From an uncultured Eubacteriales bacterium (GTDB lineage Bacteria > Bacillota > Clostridia > Lachnospirales > Lachnospiraceae), in contig ONED01000007.1 of the NCBI GenBank assembly GCA_900316755.1, positions 1-42,334 on the forward strand: DNA of 42,334 nt. Reading direction: 5' to 3'. How positions within the stretch are numbered: the stretch's first letter is position 1; every line of letters begins with the position of its first letter. The notes under the pieces are model-generated. The model did not search any database and was not told the origin of the DNA. It saw only the letters and a program-made list of their open reading frames with translations. A program made the translations under genes and the position numbers. Positions 34,729 to 42,334 of this stretch are shown in pieces.

Positions 34729-36399
34729 CTATATATGGAAGCAGCCTCCTCCCACAAATTCCCGTAGAAGGGAATTCGTCGGAATATTTTCACTTCCGAT
34801 TCCCACAAAATAATCCAGGAATTTTAAGAGCCGTTTTGCTTCTATATATTCCTCACAATCCTTTTCAATTCCGAAAAGAATCGGCTCCGCATACAGCTTC
34901 AAAACCGCCAGTTCATAAATCAATGCCGAGTTAAACATCACGTCCGCCTCCTCCTGATAGGGGAAAATATTTTCCTCCTCGCCACGCCTCACAGAAGGCC
35001 ACATTGCAATCGTCTGCCGTGCACTGGTTCCTCTCGTTCTTGCGTCCCGTACGATACGGCGAATCAATCGTCCGTCCGTAGTCGGAATCCGATTATGTTC
35101 ATCAATATTTAGCTGCGTAAGTGCGCTGATATAAATCTTGAACTTATTCTCCTTCGGAAGGCGATACGTCAATGCATCATTCAGGCAATGGATTCCTTCA
35201 ATCACGAGAACATCCTGTTCCCCTAATTTCTTTGTATATCCCGGATATTCCCGTCTTCCTAACTTAAAATTAAAGACTGGCAGAGATACCTCTTTTCCTG
35301 CCAGGAGGTCTGTCAAATCCCTGTTAAACGCCTCTACATCAATCGCTTCCAGACATTCAAAATTATAATTTCCGTCCTTATCCCGCGGTGTTTTCTCCCG
35401 TTCTACGAAGTAATTGTCCACTGCAATCGGATGAGGCACCAGTCCGTTCGCACGGAGCTGAATCGACAATCGGTGAGAAAATGTGGTTTTCCCGGACGAA
35501 GAAGGTCCTGCAATTAACACAAATTTCACTTCCGGACGCTCCACAATCATCTGTGCAATCTCTGCAATCTTTTTTTCCTGCAGTGCTTCCTGCACCAGAA
35601 TGGTTTCCTGAATGTTTCCCTTTGTGATTTCCTCATTCAAATCACCCACAGTCTGGATGCCCACCATATCTCCCCATTCTGAAGATTCCTTCAGTGTGTG
35701 AAACAGTTTCCTGTGCGGTTCAAATGGCGGAACCACTGTCGGATTTTCTTTCTTCGGTAGCTGAATGACAAAGCCGTCATCATATAAAAACAAATCAAAA
35801 TACGACAGATAGGAAGTGTTTGGCACCATGTAGCCGTAATTGTAATCCTCAAATTCGTTGATACGGTACAAATTAACCTTGGAGCATCTCCGAAAGCCAA
35901 ATAATTTTTCCTTATCATGCATGCCATATTGATGAAACAGCGAAACCGCCTCATCCGTATTTACGGTTCTCTTTTTAATGGGCAGTTTTTCTGCAACCAG
36001 TTCCTGCATCCGTGCTTTAATCCGGTCTAAAAGCACCTGATTTAAGGTGATATGCTCCCCCTTTAGCGTGCAGTAATATCCCTTGCTCACAGAAAAGTCA
36101 ATCATCACCTTACACTCTTTCTCATGTCCGCACACATCATGCACTGCTTTTACCAATAGCAGACAGACACTCCGTTTATATGTTTTATTTCCTGCAGTAT
36201 CTCCCGTGGTAATAAACCGGATGCGATAGTCCCGGGTCAACGTTTTATTTAGTTCCAGAAGCTTATAGCCTTCCTGTCCCAGCACAATCGGATGCTCATA
36301 TTTTGGCTGAAAATCCTTTGCGATTTCCTCGAAGGTGATGCCCTCCTCGTATTCTCGTATTTCTTCGTCTACCTGTACGCAATATTTTTTTCTTTCCAC
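34729..36399 (-). CDS. nucleoside (uridine) kinase-like protein with N-terminal TGS and ThrRS-like domains
   Basis: A 556-residue fusion known from Clostridia and Thermotoga as a nucleoside kinase. Residues 1 to about 60 form a TGS-like domain, about 65-180 resemble the editing/second additional domain of threonyl-tRNA synthetase, and from about 290 on there is a uridine-kinase P-loop domain with GPSSSGKT (298-305). A ThrRS catalytic core is absent. The ATP-using kinase reaction is inferred from the P-loop; the substrate is not proven. The gene follows nif3 by 9 bases and ends the dgt-dnaG-rpoD run. Confidence 0.85.
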   Translation of the reverse strand: MERKKYCVQVDEEIREYEEGITFEEIAKDFQPKYEHPIVLGQEGYKLLELNKTLTRDYRIRFITTGDTAGNKTYKRSVCLLLVKAVHDVCGHEKECKVMIDFSVSKGYYCTLKGEHITLNQVLLDRIKARMQELVAEKLPIKKRTVNTDEAVSLFHQYGMHDKEKLFGFRRCSKVNLYRINEFEDYNYGYMVPNTSYLSYFDLFLYDDGFVIQLPKKENPTVVPPFEPHRKLFHTLKESSEWGDMVGIQTVGDLNEEITKGNIQETILVQEALQEKKIAEIAQMIVERPEVKFVLIAGPSSSGKTTFSHRLSIQLRANGLVPHPIAVDNYFVEREKTPRDKDGNYNFECLEAIDVEAFNRDLTDLLAGKEVSLPVFNFKLGRREYPGYTKKLGEQDVLVIEGIHCLNDALTYRLPKENKFKIYISALTQLNIDEHNRIPTTDGRLIRRIVRDARTRGTSARQTIAMWPSVRRGEEENIFPYQEEADVMFNSALIYELAVLKLYAEPILFGIEKDCEEYIEAKRLLKFLDYFVGIGSENIPTNSLLREFVGGGCFHI

Positions 36400-36408
36400 A
36401 ATGCTACC

Positions 36409-37185
36409 TCACATGATTTCAAACGGATATACAATATCCGCTCCTTTTACCTGTATCCCCGTCGTTTGTTTTTCCAGATACTTGACCATATCTTCTATAA
36501 AAATATGCTCCAAACCGTAATGTCCTGCGTCGATGATTGCCAGTCCCTGCGCCAGCGCATCGATTCCCTCATGGTGACCGATATCCCCTGTAATCAGAAC
36601 CTTTGCCTTTTTCTTAAGCGCCGTCTCTGTCATTCCTTTTCCGGAGCCCGGCGAAATCGCTACCCGCCTTACAAGCTGATTCTTTTCTCCAAACACTTTT
36701 ACAGCCGGAAGATGAAACCTTTGCTTCACGAGGACGCAGCATTCTTCCAGTGTCATCTCCTTCTCTAATTCTCCAACACGGCCAATGCCCTCGCCCCTTT
36801 GCATATCCGTCAGTTCCAGTACTTCCATATCCGTAAGTCCCAATCTGTTTCCGGATAAATCTGCCATGCCGAGCACATCGTAATTGGTATGCATTGCATA
36901 ACAGGAAATATCCTGCTGTAAAAGTGCCACCACACGACGACCGATAAAATCCTCATCCGTAATTTTCTTCATTGGAGAAAAAATCAGCGGATGATGGGTT
37001 ACCAGCATATCTGCTCCGAATAAAACCGCTTCCCGGATGACATCCTCCGTTGCATCCAATGCCACATAAATTTTTCGAACCTCTTTTTCTGCCCGGCCGA
37101 TTAACAATCCTACATTATCCCACTCCAAAGCTGCATCCTTTGGATATGTACGCTCTATGATATTCACAATCTCTCTACAAAGCAT
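36409..37185 (-). CDS. Nif3-like dinuclear metal centre protein
   Basis: A 258-residue protein of the NIF3/DUF34 family, hexameric proteins with a two-metal site of unsettled function (some are GTP cyclohydrolase 1 type 2-like). Metal-binding histidines are in VTHHPLIF (about residues 60-68), with H and E residues in the C-terminal GDIGHHEG-like segment (ITGDIGHHEGIDA). It sits directly after trmK, an arrangement conserved across Firmicutes. Confidence 0.9.
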   Translation of the reverse strand: MLCREIVNIIERTYPKDAALEWDNVGLLIGRAEKEVRKIYVALDATEDVIREAVLFGADMLVTHHPLIFSPMKKITDEDFIGRRVVALLQQDISCYAMHTNYDVLGMADLSGNRLGLTDMEVLELTDMQRGEGIGRVGELEKEMTLEECCVLVKQRFHLPAVKVFGEKNQLVRRVAISPGSGKGMTETALKKKAKVLITGDIGHHEGIDALAQGLAIIDAGHYGLEHIFIEDMVKYLEKQTTGIQVKGADIVYPFEIM

Positions 37186-37197
37186 ATGTGTCCCTCT

Positions 37198-37890
37198 CTA
37201 TAAATAGACTTCCAAGGCTTCTTTCGCAAGCAATAGCTCCGCTTTGATTTCCTGCCTCCGCACCCGGATCTGTTCTCCGGAAACGGATTCCAGGTTCTTT
37301 AGAATCTGCTCCTTCGAGCACACTTCCTTTTCCAAGAACATCTCAAGAACAGGATGTTTCTGTCTCAGAAGATCTCTTCCATAGCGCAGTTCCATCCTGC
37401 TGTAAGCGGCAGCCTGTCCTACTTTTACTTTCATCATCGGATAAAATTTACCCTCTTCCAGAACCATATCCTCCGCTGTTATAAGATAATGATTCTCTGC
37501 CAGATAATGCCGCACCTTCGCAATCTCTGACTGTGGCTGCAGCACAAAATCCTTTAAGTCTCGGAAAATCTCTTCTCCTTCTTCCAGAATCTTGACCGTC
37601 AAAGCTCCTCCCATTCCGGCAAGAACCGCGCAGTCGCATTCTCCCGGCTGCAATGCTTTCACACCATCCGACTGTCTGACTTCTATTTTCCCCAGCAGGT
37701 CATGTTCCATGATATGCCGGCGGGCTCTCTCAAGCGGTCCCTCGTTGACATCCAGCGCCAGTGCCCTCTCGCACTTCTTCCTCTCGACCAGATAAATAGG
37801 GATATAACCGTGATCCGTCCCCACATCTGCCACCACCGGATGACTGCCTGCCAAATCTGCCACCGCCTGTAATCTTTTCGATAATTCCAT
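37198..37890 (-). CDS. trmK: tRNA (adenine22-N1)-methyltransferase
   Basis: A 230-residue SAM-dependent enzyme that methylates A22 in the D-loop of tRNA. The SAM-binding motif VADVGTDHGYIPI is near residues 20-32 and the catalytic-site LAGMGG near 90-95. It starts 8 bases after the rpoD stop and is followed by the Nif3-like gene. Confidence 0.92.
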   Translation of the reverse strand: MELSKRLQAVADLAGSHPVVADVGTDHGYIPIYLVERKKCERALALDVNEGPLERARRHIMEHDLLGKIEVRQSDGVKALQPGECDCAVLAGMGGALTVKILEEGEEIFRDLKDFVLQPQSEIAKVRHYLAENHYLITAEDMVLEEGKFYPMMKVKVGQAAAYSRMELRYGRDLLRQKHPVLEMFLEKEVCSKEQILKNLESVSGEQIRVRRQEIKAELLLAKEALEVYL

Positions 37891-37898
37891 AAACCACC

Positions 37899-39023
37899 TT
37901 AATCCAAATAATCCTTCAGCTTGCGGCTTCTGCTCGGATGACGCAGCTTTCTGAGTGCCTTTGCCTCAATCTGACGAATTCTCTCACGGGTTACATCAAA
38001 CTCTTTGCCCACTTCTTCCAGTGTTCTGGCCCGTCCGTCATTCATACCAAAACGGAGGCGAAGTACCTTCTGCTCCCTTTCTGTAAGCGTTCCCAAAACT
38101 TCATTGAGCTGCTCCTTTAACAAGGTCTGTGCTGCAGCTTCTGCCGGCACAGGCACATTGTCATCCTGAATGAAATCTCCAAGATGACTGTCCTCCTCCT
38201 CACCAATCGGAGTCTCAAGCGAAACCGGCTCCTGAGAAATCTTCAAAATTTCACGCACACGTTCTACCGGCATTTGAAGTTCTTCCGCAATCTCTTCCGG
38301 AGTGGGTTCCCTCCCCAGTTCCTGCAAAAGCTGTCTTGATACCCGAATCAGTTTGTTGATGGTCTCCACCATATGCACCGGAATCCGGATGGTTCTCGCC
38401 TGATCCGCAATTGCTCTCGTAATTGCCTGACGAATCCACCAGGTAGCATAAGTACTAAACTTAAATCCTTTTTGATAATCAAACTTTTCCACGGCTTTGA
38501 TTAACCCAAGATTTCCCTCTTGTATCAAATCCAAAAACAGCATTCCACGTCCCACATACCGTTTGGCAATGCTGACAACAAGACGCAGATTGGCTTCTGC
38601 CAGTCTCTTTTTTGCCTCCTCATCACCATCCGACATCCGTTTTGCCAGTTCAATTTCCTCTTCGGCACTCAAAAGCGGAACTTTTCCGATTTCCTTTAAG
38701 TACATACGGACCGGATCCTCAATGCTGACTCCCTCCGGCACAGACAAATCTATTTTCTCTACGTCCACTTCCTCTTCGTCTGCCAGAAGCATTTCTATGT
38801 CTGCATCATCTGTCACATCGTCTATGTCTCCGCCTGTAATCCGAAGTACATCAATATTCTGCGTCTCCAGATATTCATAAATTTTTTCCATTTGTTCTTC
38901 TTCCAGCGGCATATCTGAGAAAACATCATTGATTTCCTGGATTTCAAGTATATTTTTCTTCTTTTTTCCCAAAGCAACCAGCGTTTTCAATTTTTCCTCA
39001 AATTTTGTAGCTTGTTCTTCCAT
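37899..39023 (-). CDS. rpoD: primary RNA polymerase sigma factor
   Basis: A 374-residue sigma-70 family protein, the housekeeping factor (SigA type). A short region 1.1-like N-terminus is followed by region 1.2 ([11 protein letters not shown]), regions 2.1-2.4 ([15 protein letters not shown]-like [13 protein letters not shown] and [10 protein letters not shown]), region 3 and region 4.2 ([19 protein letters not shown]). It should read the TTGACA/TATAAT-type promoters seen throughout the window. It follows dnaG by 39 bases. Confidence 0.96.
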   Translation of the reverse strand: MEEQATKFEEKLKTLVALGKKKKNILEIQEINDVFSDMPLEEEQMEKIYEYLETQNIDVLRITGGDIDDVTDDADIEMLLADEEEVDVEKIDLSVPEGVSIEDPVRMYLKEIGKVPLLSAEEEIELAKRMSDGDEEAKKRLAEANLRLVVSIAKRYVGRGMLFLDLIQEGNLGLIKAVEKFDYQKGFKFSTYATWWIRQAITRAIADQARTIRIPVHMVETINKLIRVSRQLLQELGREPTPEEIAEELQMPVERVREILKISQEPVSLETPIGEEEDSHLGDFIQDDNVPVPAEAAAQTLLKEQLNEVLGTLTEREQKVLRLRFGMNDGRARTLEEVGKEFDVTRERIRQIEAKALRKLRHPSRSRKLKDYLD

Positions 39024-39062
39024 GTAGTATCCATCCTCTCATAACTTGTTTTTATTTTATCC

Positions 39063-40838
39063 TTAATCAATAGAAATATGCAATTTCTGTAAGTCCTGCA
39101 GTGACCTTTTGTCCTCCATCAGTCGCTGAAGACCTGCAATATCCGCAGGCTCCAAGGATTTTGCCGCAGTATCCACACTGTAACTCTTCACGCGAATCAC
39201 GGTTTCTTTAAGAGCCTTTTCCTGTTCTTCTTTTGTCTGAAGCTCTCCAATCTTCGTATGGAACAGAGAAACCACTTCCCGATGCTCTTCCTCATCTTCA
39301 AAATGGTTCAGCACCTTGGCAGGATTGAGTTCTCCCATCTCATACTGCTCGTACAAAATTTCAGCAACCGCTCGGTACAGCTCCGTTGTAAAATCCTGTG
39401 GTTTGATATATCTTTTCACCTGCGAAAATACATTTCTGCTTTCAATCATCCACGTAAGCAGAATTTTCTGGGACTGTAGGTTTCCATTCTCCTTCTCCCG
39501 GTGCTTCTCGACCGTCTGCCGTGGTCTTTCTGCCGGTTTGGCAAGCCCGGTCTGAATCGCCATCTTCGCAACCAGCTTCCGCAAATTCTCATAACCAACT
39601 CTGTATTTTTCTGCAACCGCCTCGATATAATTGTTGCGTTCAATTTCTTCTTCAAACTCGCCCAGATGCTTTGCAGCTTCATTCATAAAAGCAGTCTTTC
39701 CTTCCGGAGAATGCATATCAAACTCCTTCTCCAGCACCTCCAGCGAAAAGAGAAACCCGTTTCTTGCCTTCTGAATCCGCTCCTCAAATGCCTCTGCTCC
39801 CAGATTCTTAATGAACTCATCCGGATCCTTATATGGCTCCATGCGGATGACTTTCGCGGAAATGCCGGCTTCTTTCAAAATAGGAATCGCACGAAGTGCC
39901 GCCTTCGTCCCGGCTTCATCGCTGTCATAAGTAAGAAAGACTTCCTTCACATACCGTTTTATCAAGGAGGCATGTCCCGTAGTCAGTGCGGTTCCAAGGG
40001 AAGCTACCGCATTGGTAAATCCCGCCTGATGAAGGGAAATCACATCCATATACCCTTCACAAAGTAAAAAATAACTCTTCCTCGTGGTTCTCGCCCGGTT
40101 CAATCCGTACAGATTCCGGCTTTTATCAAACACCTCTGTCTCCGGGGAGTTCAGATATTTTGGCTTTGCATCTCCCATGACCCGTCCGCCGAATCCAATC
40201 ACCCGGTTATTCACGTCCATAATCGGAAACATAACACGATTCCAAAACTTGTCATAAACGCCCTTCTTCTCGTCTATGCTGATAAGACCCGCTTTTGCAA
40301 GGAGTGCATCCGAATATCCCTTTGTTTTCAAATAGCGGTATAAGTCATCACTGTATTTGTTGGAATAGCCAAGTCCAAATGCCGTGATGGTCTCTTCGCT
40401 TAATCCCCGCTTCGTCAGATATGTATGTGCCACGTTTCCATTCTGCGACTTTAGCTGCACATAAAAATATTTTGCAGCCAGCTTGTTGATTTCCAGCAAT
40501 GTAGATTTTAAATCCGCCTTTTCCTTTGCCTCTTTCGAATACTCTGCTTCCGGCAGCTCTACCCCCACACGCTCGGCAAGCAGCTTTACCGCTTCCACAA
40601 ACGAGAAATGTTCGTATTCCATAATAAATGTAAATACGTTACCTCCGGCTCCGCATCCAAAGCAGTAATACATTTGTTTCGCCCTGCTCACAGAAAAGGA
40701 TGCGGATTTTTCATTGTGAAACGGACACAGACCGAAATAGGAGCTTCCTTTTTTCTGCAGTTTCACATAGCCGGAAATCACGTCTACAATATCATTTTTC
40801 AGTCTTATTTCTTCGATTAAATCCTCTGAAAAATACAT
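39063..40838 (-). CDS. dnaG: DNA primase
   Basis: A 591-residue primase that makes RNA primers at the replication fork. The N-terminal zinc-binding motif CPFH and CFGCGAGG (about residues 38-65), the catalytic TOPRIM domain (EGYMDVISLH and DSDEAG) and a C-terminal helicase-binding region are present. It lies between dgt and rpoD in the macromolecular-synthesis operon. Confidence 0.96.
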   Translation of the reverse strand: MYFSEDLIEEIRLKNDIVDVISGYVKLQKKGSSYFGLCPFHNEKSASFSVSRAKQMYYCFGCGAGGNVFTFIMEYEHFSFVEAVKLLAERVGVELPEAEYSKEAKEKADLKSTLLEINKLAAKYFYVQLKSQNGNVAHTYLTKRGLSEETITAFGLGYSNKYSDDLYRYLKTKGYSDALLAKAGLISIDEKKGVYDKFWNRVMFPIMDVNNRVIGFGGRVMGDAKPKYLNSPETEVFDKSRNLYGLNRARTTRKSYFLLCEGYMDVISLHQAGFTNAVASLGTALTTGHASLIKRYVKEVFLTYDSDEAGTKAALRAIPILKEAGISAKVIRMEPYKDPDEFIKNLGAEAFEERIQKARNGFLFSLEVLEKEFDMHSPEGKTAFMNEAAKHLGEFEEEIERNNYIEAVAEKYRVGYENLRKLVAKMAIQTGLAKPAERPRQTVEKHREKENGNLQSQKILLTWMIESRNVFSQVKRYIKPQDFTTELYRAVAEILYEQYEMGELNPAKVLNHFEDEEEHREVVSLFHTKIGELQTKEEQEKALKETVIRVKSYSVDTAAKSLEPADIAGLQRLMEDKRSLQDLQKLHISID

Positions 40839-40903
40839 AGTTTCCTTCCTTCCAAAAAAATCCCCCTGCTATCACTATATTCGACACTACTTTCAAATTT
40901 CCT

Positions 40904-41911
40904 TTAAATATTCCAGGATTCCGGAATAAAAATTTCCTGAAACTTCTTAACCGCATAATTATCTGTCATCCCTGCTATATAATCACAGATAATCTGCTCT
41001 TTTGTATCCCCGTAAAGCATAGAAAGCCGCATAAATTCCTCCGGTATCAGTTCTTCGTGCTCCAGATAGTAGGTATATAGTTTTTTTAGCATTTCTACCG
41101 CCTTATCTTCTTCATGCTTTGCAACCGGGTTTCGGTACACATTTTCAAACATGAATTTCCGAATCCCCCTCATCGCCTCCGCCACTTCTTCAGACATTTG
41201 AATTTTCGGCTGATCCATGCTATGGATGATGACATCATGCGTGATGGTGTTTAATCGCTCTTTTGTAGAATTTCCCAACACCTTTCTGTATTTTGGCGGT
41301 AAATCCAGCTCCGAGAGAAGTCCTCCCCGGATTGCATCATCGATATCATGATTGACATACGCAATTTTGTCCGACAGTCGAACTACCTGTCCCTCCAACG
41401 TCATCGGTTCTCCGGCAGTCTGATGAGTCAGAATTCCGTCTACGACTTCTCTGGTCAGATTGAGCCCCTGTCCGTCTTTTTCAATATACTCTACCACCCG
41501 CACACTCTGCTCATTGTGCTTGAATCCCAACGGACAAACCTCATTTAAAGCACGTTCCCCGGCATGCCCGAATGGCGTATGCCCCAAATCGTGTCCTAGA
41601 CTAATTGCTTCTGTCAAATCCTCATTCAGCCGCAGTGCTTTTGCGATTGTCCTTGCATTCTGAGAAACCTCCAGCGTATGGGTCATACGGGTTCGATAAT
41701 GATCCCCTTTCGGAAGTAAAAACACCTGTGTTTTCTGCTTCAGGCGGCGAAAGGACTTACTGTGCAGGATGCGATCCCGGTCCCGCTGAAACACCGGTCT
41801 TAAATCGCACTCTTCCTCTTTTCGCTTCCTTCCCAGGGAATCCCTGCTGTGGGTCGCATAAGGACTTAAATACTCCATTTCGCGCAGTTCTAACTGTTCC
41901 CGAATCGTCAT
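40904..41911 (-). CDS. dgt: deoxyguanosinetriphosphate triphosphohydrolase-like protein
   Basis: A 335-residue HD-domain enzyme expected to hydrolyse dNTPs to deoxynucleosides and triphosphate. The metal ligands are in FRRLKQKTQV, H78 (THTLE) and H107 D108 (GHDLGHTPFGHAGE). The start at 41911 (MTIREQLELREMEYL) is set by AGGAGG seven bases upstream; the longer frame to 41941 runs into the leader. It is first in the dgt-dnaG-rpoD operon, with the promoter just upstream. Confidence 0.92.
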   Translation of the reverse strand: MTIREQLELREMEYLSPYATHSRDSLGRKRKEEECDLRPVFQRDRDRILHSKSFRRLKQKTQVFLLPKGDHYRTRMTHTLEVSQNARTIAKALRLNEDLTEAISLGHDLGHTPFGHAGERALNEVCPLGFKHNEQSVRVVEYIEKDGQGLNLTREVVDGILTHQTAGEPMTLEGQVVRLSDKIAYVNHDIDDAIRGGLLSELDLPPKYRKVLGNSTKERLNTITHDVIIHSMDQPKIQMSEEVAEAMRGIRKFMFENVYRNPVAKHEEDKAVEMLKKLYTYYLEHEELIPEEFMRLSMLYGDTKEQIICDYIAGMTDNYAVKKFQEIFIPESWNI

Positions 41912-41967
41912 TGTTCTTCCTCCTGTCCAATCTGTATCCATTTCCGTACTCCGGTATCATTTATCGT

Positions 41968-41996
41968 ATTATATAACACTTTCCGGAGAAATTCCA
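41968..41996 (-). promoter_or_regulatory. promoter of the dgt-dnaG-rpoD operon
   Basis: On the minus strand TGGAAT (41991-41996), 17 bases, TATAAT (41968-41973), preceded by a TG (TGTTATATAAT). The start is about 50 bases before dgt and lies just after the 3' end of the copy-2 RNA. Confidence 0.55.
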
Positions 41997-42004
41997 CCGC
42001 TTTT

Positions 42005-42167
42005 ACCAAAAGAAAGGCGGCTTTCGCAATAGCGAAATCGGTTTCATCGGGGCTGAGGCAGTCGGCACACACGCCGCTACCAAGGGCTTTTTCTTTTAGG
42101 CTTCATCTTCAGTATTTTCTAACACTCTGTTTTTTGAGAAGTAATTACATCTATCAAAAAGAAACTC
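42005..42167 (-). ncRNA. candidate small RNA or repeat, copy 2
   Basis: The conserved block 42053-42167 matches copy 1 (bases 1-115) in inverted orientation, 110 of 115 identical. The promoter is conserved as TTACTT (42139-42144), 17 bases, TAGAAA (42116-42121), giving a start near 42109. The 3' half differs from copy 1: it has TTTCGC-TATT-GCGAAA and pairs AGCGGC with GCCGCC. The outer AAAAGAAA and TTTCTTTT arms (the T-run ending near 42006) are kept. It lies just upstream of the dgt promoter, reading the same way. Family unknown. Confidence 0.5.
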
Positions 42168-42202
42168 ACAACACACAGATTTTCAGATAAACCGTATGGG
42201 AG

Positions 42203-42330
42203 AATGCATCGAAGGATTGTCTAGAAAGTCTTACGGATGCATTTTAGAAAATATACAAGCACGAAAAAATGTTTGAGCTTTGCGAGTTCTTTTGAGTGCT
42301 TGTATAATAAAATTTCTAAAATGCATCCGT
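42203..42330 (+). repeat. long palindrome with an embedded promoter at the window end
   Basis: An 18-base perfect inverted repeat, ACGGATGC... (42233-42250) and its complement (42313-42330), flanks a second 10-base repeat, ATACAAGCAC (42253-42262) and GTGCTTGTAT (42296-42305). An extra AATGCATC at 42203-42210 can pair with GATGCATT at 42236-42243 instead. TATAAT (42303-42308), with TTGCGA (42280-42285) at 17 bases, points rightward out of the window. CTAG occurs on both sides (42221 and 42331). It may be a mobile-element end, an operator or a regulated promoter. The rest of 41912-42334 shows only the two items listed separately. Confidence 0.6.
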
Positions 42331-42334
42331 CTAG

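Noticed and set aside
1-42334. CRISPR array, prophage, transposase, tRNA or rRNA operon
   Set aside because: No spaced direct repeats, phage or transposase proteins, or tRNA-like folds were found; the content is core metabolism and cell-cycle genes.

Overview
The window looks like a chromosomal core region of a spore-forming, Gram-positive anaerobe of the Lachnospiraceae type (class Clostridia). The evidence is gene content and order: dgt-dnaG-rpoD-trmK-nif3, yicC-gmk-rpoZ-rimO-pgsA-cinA, the DUF512 radical SAM gene followed by der-plsY-gpsA-spoIVA, a GGGtGRT gene paired with an Fe-S scaffold gene, AGGAGG-type ribosome binding sites and moderately AT-rich DNA. Species cannot be fixed from the sequence alone. 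No insertion sequence, prophage, tRNA, rRNA operon or CRISPR array was seen. Almost all genes lie on the minus strand; only rqcH, pyrB-pyrI and prs are on the plus strand.

Layout, left to right. 1-155: a repeat or candidate small RNA whose first 115 bases recur, inverted and gapless with 5 differences, at 42053-42167. 154-2209: MFS transporter and a zinc-dependent phospholipase C-like protein, translationally coupled. 2210-2444: a spacer with four phased TATACAA boxes and a hairpin. 2445-4166: the GGGtGRT/Fe-S scaffold pair, of unknown function. 4291-8640: the yicC-gmk-rpoZ-rimO-pgsA-cinA operon behind a strong sigma-A promoter, interrupted between yicC and gmk by a 152-base nested-palindrome element at the place where relatives often carry remA. 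8784-10520: rqcH (ribosome quality control), divergent from yicC. 10568-13028: pheA and a DUF815 ATPase. 13178-14547: pyrBI. 14714-15088: RNase P RNA with its own promoter. 15129-22357: RNase HI, purine nucleoside phosphorylase, spoIVA (with a sigma-E-like promoter), gpsA, plsY, der and a DUF512 radical SAM protein. 22505-23680: an unusually long PRPP synthetase. 23751-24572: a membrane-anchored polysaccharide deacetylase. 24636-31367: a leuB-ilvD-ilvB-serC-serA amino-acid operon. 31488-34639: yajC, tgt and an L,D-transpeptidase. 34729-41911: the macromolecular-synthesis operon (dgt, dnaG, rpoD, trmK, nif3) ending in a TGS-domain uridine-kinase-like protein. 41912-42334: the second copy of the repeat, then a long palindrome that contains a promoter.

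The genes are mostly housekeeping: replication initiation and transcription (dnaG, rpoD, rpoZ), phospholipid synthesis (gpsA, plsY, pgsA), ribosome maturation and rescue (der, rimO, rqcH), nucleotide metabolism (pyrBI, prs, gmk, dgt, PNP), and branched-chain amino acid, serine and phenylalanine synthesis. The least explained parts are the inverted 115-base repeats at both window ends, the 152-base structured element before gmk, the structured spacer between pyrI and rnpB, the terminal palindrome, and four conserved protein families of unknown role (GGGtGRT with its Fe-S partner, DUF512, DUF815, and the TGS-kinase fusion).
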